A DNA stretch of 64,000 nt. Source: VRUE01 sp963814915 (GTDB taxonomy: Bacteria > Actinomycetota > Thermoleophilia > Solirubrobacterales > 70-9). The notes below the pieces were generated by a model that saw only the letters and a list, made by a program, of their open reading frames with translations, was not told the DNA's origin and did no database searches. Positions 58,169-64,000 of this stretch are shown here, piece by piece (position 1 is the first letter of the stretch; the number at the start of each line of letters is the position of its first letter). The translations under genes and the position numbers were made by a program. Location of the stretch: contig CAWFEI010000005.1 in NCBI GenBank assembly GCA_963814915.1, positions 682,001 through 746,000 on the forward strand, in the 5' to 3' direction.

Positions 58169-59122
58169 ATGCGGGTCCTCGTCGTCACCAACTTCCTCCC
58201 CGACGCGTCCACGCCGCAGCGTGGCCGTTGGGTTTTCGACCAGGTCGGGGAGATCCGCAGGCTCGGCGTCGAGGTCGAGCTGTTCACCTTCCCGCGCGGT
58301 TCGCGCCACTACCTGCCGGCGGCGCTGCGGCTGCGACGGCTGTTGCGGCGCGAGGCCTTCGACCTTGTCCACGTCCACTACGGCCTGACCGCATGGTCGG
58401 CGCTGCTCGCCGGGGCGCGGCCGTTGGTCATCAGCTTCCACGGCACCGACGTGCGCCATCCGGTCGTCGGCCCGCTGTCGCGACGGATCGCCTGGCGGGC
58501 CGACCTCGTCGCGGCGGTCTCACGAGCTCTCTACGGGCCCGAGCACGGCCGGCCGGGGCTGCCCTCCGTCCCCGGAGCCGCCGTTCTGCCCTGCGGTCCC
58601 GACCTCGGCCGCTTCCGGCCACTGCCCCGAGCCGAGGCGCGACGAGAGCTCGGCCTCGACCCCGACGGCCGCTACCTGCTCTTCCCGGCAGACCCGAGCC
58701 GGCCCGAGAAGCGCGCCGACCGCGCCGCCGAGGTGGCAGAGGCCGCCGGGGCGGAGCTGCTCACCGGGGGCTCGATCGAGCCCGAGGCGATGCCGCTCTG
58801 GATGAACGCGGCCAACGCGGTGCTGGTCACCTCCGACTACGAGGGCTTCGGGATGACCTGCGTCGAGGCGCTCGCCTGCGACGTCCCGGTGCTCTCGACC
58901 CCGGTCGGGATCGCGCCGTTCGCCCTCGGCGGCGTCGCCGGGACGCTCTGCGCCCGCTTCGACGCAACCGCCTGGAGCATCGCCCTGGGCCCGCATCTGG
59001 ATGACCCCGACCCCCGAATCGATGGCGCCGGGCGCGCCTCGTCGCTATCGGCGACCCGGATGGCGGAGCGAACTATCGCCGCCTACCGCGACCTGCTCGA
59101 ACAGCTTCCCTCCCGCAGGTAA
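58169..59122 (+). CDS. GT4-family glycosyltransferase
   Basis: 317 residues, GT-B fold. N-terminal VVTNFLPDASTPQRGRWVFDQ opens the acceptor domain, HGTDVRHPVVGPLSRR near 92; the donor domain has SDYEGFGMTCVEALACDVPV near 224, the conserved E-x7-E of GT4 transferases. Unlike the disrupted relative at 18823-20235 it is intact. The sugar and acceptor cannot be read. ATG at 58169. Confidence 0.88.
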   Translation: MRVLVVTNFLPDASTPQRGRWVFDQVGEIRRLGVEVELFTFPRGSRHYLPAALRLRRLLRREAFDLVHVHYGLTAWSALLAGARPLVISFHGTDVRHPVVGPLSRRIAWRADLVAAVSRALYGPEHGRPGLPSVPGAAVLPCGPDLGRFRPLPRAEARRELGLDPDGRYLLFPADPSRPEKRADRAAEVAEAAGAELLTGGSIEPEAMPLWMNAANAVLVTSDYEGFGMTCVEALACDVPVLSTPVGIAPFALGGVAGTLCARFDATAWSIALGPHLDDPDPRIDGAGRASSLSATRMAERTIAAYRDLLEQLPSRR

Positions 59123-59136
59123 TAGATTGAGCCGGA

Positions 59137-59577
59137 ATGAGTGAGGAAAGTCGCGATCCCGGCAGCGACGAGCTCGGCGCGCAGGTCGAGGCCGCCGAGC
59201 AACGGCTGCGCGAGGCGGCGAGCGCGGCGAGCGCGGCCGAAGAGCGGGCGACGGCGGAGATCCGCGCCCTCGAAGCCGACTTGGAGCGCGAGAAGCAGGC
59301 GGGTGCCGAAGTCCTGGAGCAGCTGCGTCGCGAGCACGCCAAGGAGCTGAGCGAAGAGCGCGATGCCAAGGAGAAGGCGATCGCCGCGGCGGAGAGCCGC
59401 CTGGCGGAGATCGAGGCACAGGCCGAAGCGGCCGAGAAGCGGGTTGAGGAGGCTCGCAGCAAGGCCGCGACGACCGCGGGCAGGAGCGTGGAGAACGAGA
59501 CCCGCGCGCGCGAATCCGCGGCCGCCTGGCTGCGAGGTCAGGTCGAGGCGATCAGGCGAGAGGCGGCAGGGCGATAG
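59137..59577 (+). CDS. Long coiled-coil protein
   Basis: 146 residues, Ala/Glu/Arg-rich with heptads throughout (EAAEQRLREAAS, EAESRLAEIEAQAEAAEKR), almost entirely predicted coiled coil. ATG 59137 is 14 bases after the glycosyltransferase. The stop TAG at 59575 overlaps the likely beginning of nadB. Function unknown. Confidence 0.75.
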   Translation: MSEESRDPGSDELGAQVEAAEQRLREAASAASAAEERATAEIRALEADLEREKQAGAEVLEQLRREHAKELSEERDAKEKAIAAAESRLAEIEAQAEAAEKRVEEARSKAATTAGRSVENETRARESAAAWLRGQVEAIRREAAGR

Positions 59578-61019
59578 CGCAAAACGGCGAGTGCGACGTC
59601 GCCGTCATAGGCGGCGGTGCGGCTGGGCTGTGGACGGCGCTGCGGGCAGCGGAGCAGGGCGCCGCCGTATGCGTGATCTCGCGCACCCCGCTTACCCAGA
59701 GCGCCAGCTTCTGGGCCCAGGGCGGGCTCGCCGCCGCACTCGAGCCCGGCGACTCCCCGGCCCGCCACGCCGCCGACACGATCGCCGCCGGGCGCGGCCT
59801 CTGTCGCCCCTCGGCGGTGCAGACCCTGGTCGACGAGGCGCCGGCAGCGGTCCGCGAACTGCGCGAGCGCGGCGTCGAGTTCGACCTCGAGCGGGACGGC
59901 GAGCTGGCGCTCGGCCTTGAGGGCGGTCACACGCGGCGGCGGATCGTCCACGCCGGCGGCAGCCAGACCGGGCACGAGATCACCTCGAAGCTGGCGGCGA
60001 TGGTCGCCGCGCAGGAGCGCATAGCCGTCCGCGAGCGAACCTCGGCGGTTTCCCTATGGAGCGACGGGGAGCGCTGCCACGGCCTACTCACCGACGGCGA
60101 GCCGCTCGCCGCCTCAGCGACGGTGCTGGCGACCGGCGGGGCGGCGGCGCTGTGGCGGCGCACCAGCAACCCGCGCGGGGCGATCGGGGCCGGGGCGACG
60201 ATGGCCGCGGCCGCCGGAGCCGAGCTGGCCGACCTCGAGTTCTGCCAGTTCCACCCGACCGCGCTGGCGCTCCCCGGCAGCCGCTTCGATGGGCTGCTGA
60301 TCACCGAGGCGGTGCGCGGCGAGGGTGCCACCCTGCTCGACGCCGGCGGGCGGCGCTTCACCGACGAGCTCGCCCCCCGCGACGCCGTCACGGCGGCGAT
60401 CCTCGACCGGATCGAGGCCGACGGCGAGCCATTCGTCCGCCTCGACCTGCGCGGCGTCGACCCGGCTCGCTTCCCGAACGTCTTCGACTCGCTGCGCAAC
60501 GCCGGGCTCGACCCCGCCGCCGAGCCGGTGCCGGTCGCCCCCGCCGCCCATTACACGATGGGTGGAGTCGCGGTCGACCTCGACGGGCGCTCCACCCTGC
60601 CCGGCCTCTTCGCTGTCGGCGAGTGCTCCTGCACCGGGCTGCACGGCGCCAACCGGCTGGCGTCGAACTCACTCAGCGAGTGCTTCGTCTTCGGCGGGCG
60701 CGCGGCGACGGCTGCACTCGGCGAGAAGCCGGCCCCCACCCGGCCCGCGCCAGGCGGGTGGCGCTTCCGGCCGCCCACCGAGGAGACCCGCGACGCCGTC
60801 TGGCGCCTGGCCGGACCGATGCGCCGCCCTCGTCAGCTGGTCGAGCTCCGCGACGACCCCTACCCGCTTGCCGCCGCGATCGCCACCTGCGCGCTGGAGC
60901 GGACGGAGTCCCGCGGCGGCCATCTGCGCGCCGACTGCCCCGAGCTCGACCCCGAGCTCGACGGCATCCACATCGTGCTGGGGCCGGACGGCGGGACCCG
61001 GCGCGAGCGGTGGAGCTAG
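59574..61019 (+). CDS. nadB: L-aspartate oxidase (NAD biosynthesis)
   Basis: FAD enzyme that converts aspartate to iminoaspartate for quinolinate. The flavin motif CDVAVIGGGAAGLWTALRAA begins at about 59592, before the first GTG (59673), so the gene must start earlier. No ATG, GTG or TTG is in frame; an ATA at 59574 overlaps the previous stop (ATAG) and is the best guess. Other conserved parts are WAQGGLAAAL near 48, EFCQFHPTALALPGSRFDG near 223 and the substrate-site HGANRLASNSLSECFVFGGR near 357. C-terminal helical domain present. Confidence 0.85.
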   Translation: MAQNGECDVAVIGGGAAGLWTALRAAEQGAAVCVISRTPLTQSASFWAQGGLAAALEPGDSPARHAADTIAAGRGLCRPSAVQTLVDEAPAAVRELRERGVEFDLERDGELALGLEGGHTRRRIVHAGGSQTGHEITSKLAAMVAAQERIAVRERTSAVSLWSDGERCHGLLTDGEPLAASATVLATGGAAALWRRTSNPRGAIGAGATMAAAAGAELADLEFCQFHPTALALPGSRFDGLLITEAVRGEGATLLDAGGRRFTDELAPRDAVTAAILDRIEADGEPFVRLDLRGVDPARFPNVFDSLRNAGLDPAAEPVPVAPAAHYTMGGVAVDLDGRSTLPGLFAVGECSCTGLHGANRLASNSLSECFVFGGRAATAALGEKPAPTRPAPGGWRFRPPTEETRDAVWRLAGPMRRPRQLVELRDDPYPLAAAIATCALERTESRGGHLRADCPELDPELDGIHIVLGPDGGTRRERWS

Positions 61020-61036
61020 CCGCTAGCGTCGGTTCG

Positions 61037-63013
61037 ATGCTGCTCGGTGTCGACGTAGGCGGGACCTTCACCGACGCCGTCCTCTTCGACGGCGACGCCG
61101 TCCACACGGCGAAGCTGCCGACCACCCCGCAAGACCAGTCGCGCGGAGTGATCGCCGCGGTCGAGGAGGTCCTGAGCCGCGCCGGAGCCGGGGCCGAGGC
61201 GATCGAGTCCTTCGCCCACGGGATGACCGTCGGCACCAATGCCCTGCTGGAGGAACGCGGCGCCCGCACCGCGCTGATCGCAACCGAGGGCTTCGCCGAC
61301 CTGCTTGAGATCGGCCGCCAGGACCGGCCCGACCTGTACCGGCTGTGCAGCCCGAAGCCGACGCCGCTGGTCGACCCGGAGCTGCGCTTCGAGGCGGGCG
61401 GGCGGATGGGGCCTGACGGCGAGATCGAGCCGCTCGGCGAGGACGAGCCGCAGCGGCTGGCGAGCCTGCTCGGCGAAAGCGGCGCCGAGTCGGTCGCGAT
61501 CTGCCTGCTCTTCTCCTACCTCGACCCCGCCCACGAGCGCAGCCTCGCCGAGGCGCTGCGCCGCGAGCTGCCGGGGGTCCACGTCTCGGCCTCGCACGAG
61601 GTCCTGCCCCGCTTCCGCGAGTACGAGCGCTGCTCGACCACGGCGATCGACGCCTACCTCTCCCCCCTTCTCGGCCGCTACCTGGGCCGGCTCGAAGAGG
61701 CCGCCGTGGCGGCGGGGCTGCCCGCACCCGTGGTGATGCAGTCCTCTGGCGGAGTCGCCGCGGCCGAGGAGGCCGCACGGGCCGGAGCCTGGAGCGTCCT
61801 CTCCGGCCCGGCGGGCGGCGCGGTGGGGGCCGGCCTGCTCGCCCGGGTCAGCGGCGACGGCAACGCGCTCGGGCTCGACATGGGCGGCACCTCCTGCGAC
61901 GTCTGCGTGGTCGAGGACGGCGCTGTGCGGCGAACCGACTCGCGCCAGATCGACGGGCGCGCGATCCAGTTGCCGATGGTCGACGTGCACACCGTCGGGG
62001 CCGGCGGCGGCTCGGTCGGCTGGCGCGACCCCGGCGGCGCGCTGCGCGTCGGCCCCCGCTCGGCCGGCGCGGAGCCAGGGCCGGCCTGTTACGGGCGCGG
62101 CGGCGCCGAGCCGACGGTGACCGACGCCAACCTGCTGCTCGGCAGGCTCGCCGCCGGGTCGACCCTGGCCGGCGATGTCGCGCTGGACCGCGAGGCCGCC
62201 CGTGAGGCGGTCGGAGCGCTGGCCGAATCGCTGGGCATCGATACGACCGAGGCGGCCGAGGGGATCGTGCGGGTAGCCGACCAGGAGATGGTGCGGGCGT
62301 TGCGGGTGGTCACAGTCGAGCGCGGCATCGATCCGCGCGGTTTTGCCCTGATGCCGTTCGGCGGGGCCGGGCCGATGCACGCGGCGGCGATCGCCGCCGC
62401 GCTGGACATCGAGCGGATCCTCTGCCCACGCGCCGGCGGGGTCCTCTCCGCGCTTGGCCTCTGCGCATCGGACCGCCGTCGCGACACGACCCGCACGGTG
62501 ATGCTCAGCGGCGCCGAGTTCAACGCCGAGCGAATCGCCGCCGAGGTCGGCGAGCTTGTCGCCCGGCTGGGGGGCGGCCTCGACGGCGCCGAGCCCGAGG
62601 TGGTCTACGAGCTGCGCTACGCGGGCCAGGCATTCGAGCTTCCGGTGCCGGGCGACACCCGTCCGGACCCCGAGGACCTGGCGGCGCGCTTCGAGCGGGC
62701 CCACGAGGAGCGCTACGGCCATCGCGACCCCGAGGGCGAGGTCGTTCTCGTCCACATCCGCCTCGCCCTGGTGGAGGCAGGCCCGCGGCCGCGCCCCGCG
62801 GCGGCTCCGGCGGGCGGCCTGCACGAGAGCGCCAGGCAGATCCGCTTCTCCGGCGAGTGGGTGGAAGCTCCGGTCCTGCGCGGCGAGCCGCCGGCCGGGC
62901 TGGCAGCTGAGGGCCCGGTCGTCTTCGAGTTGCCGGAGGCGACCTTCGTCGTGCCGCCGGGGTGGGGCGCTGCGGTCGACGAGGCCGGCACGATCCGGGC
63001 GGACGCGCGATGA
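61037..63013 (+). CDS. N-methylhydantoinase A / acetone carboxylase-type ATPase subunit (HyuA)
   Basis: 658 residues, ASKHA-type ATP-binding subunit. VDVGGTFTDAV lies near residue 5, GTNALLEERGARTAL near 69, LDMGGTSCDVCVVED near 279 and the phosphate loop FGGAGPMHAA near 439. This family (hydantoinase A / 5-oxoprolinase alpha) uses ATP to open ring amides such as hydantoin or 5-oxoproline. ATG 61037, 17 bases after nadB; overlaps the next gene (ATGA). Substrate not determinable. Confidence 0.9.
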   Translation: MLLGVDVGGTFTDAVLFDGDAVHTAKLPTTPQDQSRGVIAAVEEVLSRAGAGAEAIESFAHGMTVGTNALLEERGARTALIATEGFADLLEIGRQDRPDLYRLCSPKPTPLVDPELRFEAGGRMGPDGEIEPLGEDEPQRLASLLGESGAESVAICLLFSYLDPAHERSLAEALRRELPGVHVSASHEVLPRFREYERCSTTAIDAYLSPLLGRYLGRLEEAAVAAGLPAPVVMQSSGGVAAAEEAARAGAWSVLSGPAGGAVGAGLLARVSGDGNALGLDMGGTSCDVCVVEDGAVRRTDSRQIDGRAIQLPMVDVHTVGAGGGSVGWRDPGGALRVGPRSAGAEPGPACYGRGGAEPTVTDANLLLGRLAAGSTLAGDVALDREAAREAVGALAESLGIDTTEAAEGIVRVADQEMVRALRVVTVERGIDPRGFALMPFGGAGPMHAAAIAAALDIERILCPRAGGVLSALGLCASDRRRDTTRTVMLSGAEFNAERIAAEVGELVARLGGGLDGAEPEVVYELRYAGQAFELPVPGDTRPDPEDLAARFERAHEERYGHRDPEGEVVLVHIRLALVEAGPRPRPAAAPAGGLHESARQIRFSGEWVEAPVLRGEPPAGLAAEGPVVFELPEATFVVPPGWGAAVDEAGTIRADAR

Positions 63014-64000
63014 GACTCGACCCGGTCGGGCTTCAGGTGACGATCGGCGCCCTGCACGCCGCCTGCGACGAGATGGGCGCGACGCTGATCCGCTCCGCCT
63101 ACTCGGCCAACATCAAGGAGCGCCACGACTGCTCGACCGCCCTCTTCGACTCCCGCGGCGAGCTGGTGATGCAGGCCGAGCACATCCCCGTCCACCTCGG
63201 CTCGATGCCCGACGCGGTCGCCGCGGTGCTCGGCGAGGAGCAACGGCCGGGCGGGGCCTGGATCCTCAACGACCCCTATCGCGGCGGCACCCACCTGCCC
63301 GACGTGACCCTGATCTCGCCCGTGTTCGTCGCGGCCGAGCTGCTCGGCTTCGCCGCCTGCCGCGCCCATCACGCCGACATCGGCGGGCCCAGCCCGGCCG
63401 GGATGCCGGCCCGCTCGCGCACGCTGGAGGAAGAGGGCGTGGTTATTCCGCCCACCCGGGTCGGCGATGGCGAGCTGGAGCGGCTTGCGGCCCGGATGCG
63501 CTCGCCGCGGCAGCGCCTGGCGGATCTGCGCGCGCAGGCCGCCGCCAACCGGATCGGCGCCCTGCGGCTGGGAGAGCTGGCCGAGCGCGAGGGTGCCGCA
63601 GCGCTGCGCGAGGCGATCGAGGAGATCCTCGCCTACGCCGAGCGCCGCACGCGCGCCGCGCTCGCCGAGCTGCCCGACGGCGCCTACGCGGCCGAGGACG
63701 TGCTCGAGGACGACGCCGGCGGGGAGCCGCGCGACGTCGCCCTTCGACTCGAGGCGCGAATCGAGGGGGAGCGCCTCGTGCTCGACTTCAGCGGCACCGA
63801 CGCGCAGATCGAGGGCAACCTCAACTGCCCGCTCTCGGTGACCAAGTCGGCCGCTTTTTTCGCGGTGCGTGTGCTGACCGACCCCGACGCGCCCCCCTGT
63901 GCCGGCGCGTACCGACCGATCGATGTCATCGCCCCGGCCGGCTCCCTGCTCAACGCCCGCTTCCCCGCCGCGGTCGCCGCCGGCAACGTCGAGACCTCGA
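63010..64000 (+). CDS. Hydantoinase B / oxoprolinase family subunit (HyuB), 3' end outside window
   Basis: Open from ATG 63010 to the window end, 330 codons. It begins LDPVGLQVTIGALHAACDEM and contains RSAYSANIKERHDCSTALFD, MQAEHIPVHLGSMPDAVAAV and NDPYRGGTHLPDVTL with RAHHADIGGPSPAGMP, the conserved HyuB metal-site region. It forms a heteromer with HyuA. Its start overlaps the HyuA stop. Confidence 0.92.
   Translation, partial: MRLDPVGLQVTIGALHAACDEMGATLIRSAYSANIKERHDCSTALFDSRGELVMQAEHIPVHLGSMPDAVAAVLGEEQRPGGAWILNDPYRGGTHLPDVTLISPVFVAAELLGFAACRAHHADIGGPSPAGMPARSRTLEEEGVVIPPTRVGDGELERLAARMRSPRQRLADLRAQAAANRIGALRLGELAEREGAAALREAIEEILAYAERRTRAALAELPDGAYAAEDVLEDDAGGEPRDVALRLEARIEGERLVLDFSGTDAQIEGNLNCPLSVTKSAAFFAVRVLTDPDAPPCAGAYRPIDVIAPAGSLLNARFPAAVAAGNVETS

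Overview
The window is about 70% G+C, densely coded on both strands and full of start/stop overlaps (ATGA, GTGA, TTGA) and GTG/TTG starts. It looks like a high-GC actinobacterium. The cluster rplM-rpsI-glmM-glmS near nnr-alr is an actinobacterial arrangement; guaB3 beside guaA, a c-di-AMP riboswitch before a cell-wall peptidase, and secreted RTX and other exported proteins fit a Thermoleophilia/Solirubrobacterales-like soil organism. That placement is inference. The left and right edges cut an acyl-CoA dehydrogenase gene and a hydantoinase B gene. No tRNA, rRNA, CRISPR array, insertion sequence or prophage was seen.

Layout. 0-4.3 kb: a translationally coupled beta-oxidation operon (acyl-CoA dehydrogenase, enoyl-CoA hydratase, 3-hydroxyacyl-CoA dehydrogenase) ending in an alkyl-sulfatase-like metallo-beta-lactamase protein. 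4.3-8.3 kb: UBP zinc-finger protein, greA, trxB, two membrane proteins. 8.4-18.7 kb: a respiratory island. A plus-strand operon encodes a CuA-less subunit II-like protein and a subunit I-like protein that has lost every CuB and heme a3 ligand, followed by ctaB and two tiny membrane proteins. Next come a CBS protein, a diheme cytochrome c lipoprotein and ctaA. On the minus strand lies an intact A2-type oxidase operon, ctaC-ctaD-(tandem USP-like)-ctaE-small membrane protein. 18.8-26.7 kb: a glycosyltransferase broken by three frameshifts, an exported protein of unknown function, a GatC-like/amidase pair, and an ABC exporter operon ending in a GH63-like hydrolase. 26.7-38.9 kb: housekeeping genes (infA, CCA-adding enzyme, alr, nnr, glmS, glmM, rpsI, rplM), with a Fic gene under what look like twin operators.

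39-54 kb: c-di-AMP riboswitch and M23 peptidase, Zur-like regulator and ZIP transporter, a GxGD-type membrane protein, guaA-guaB3, a coupled HU-LysM-DacA-PfkB operon, a TldD/TldE operon, CDF transporter, rdgB, rph and a secreted RTX-repeat protein. 54-64 kb: a large ATP-binding LuxR regulator, a lone Flp-type pilin, an intact GT4 glycosyltransferase, a coiled-coil protein, nadB, and hyuA-hyuB.

The most unusual feature is the co-expressed pseudo heme-copper oxidase pair at 8.4-10.75 kb. Two full-length proteins keep the fold and the structural motifs of oxidase subunits I and II but lack the metal and heme ligands, and they share an operon with heme O synthase beside a complete conventional oxidase. 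Other points of interest are the Fic twin operators, the 12-residue acidic repeats on ribosomal protein S9, a terminator-like hairpin just before rplM, and mutually exclusive inverted repeats before the GxGD protein.
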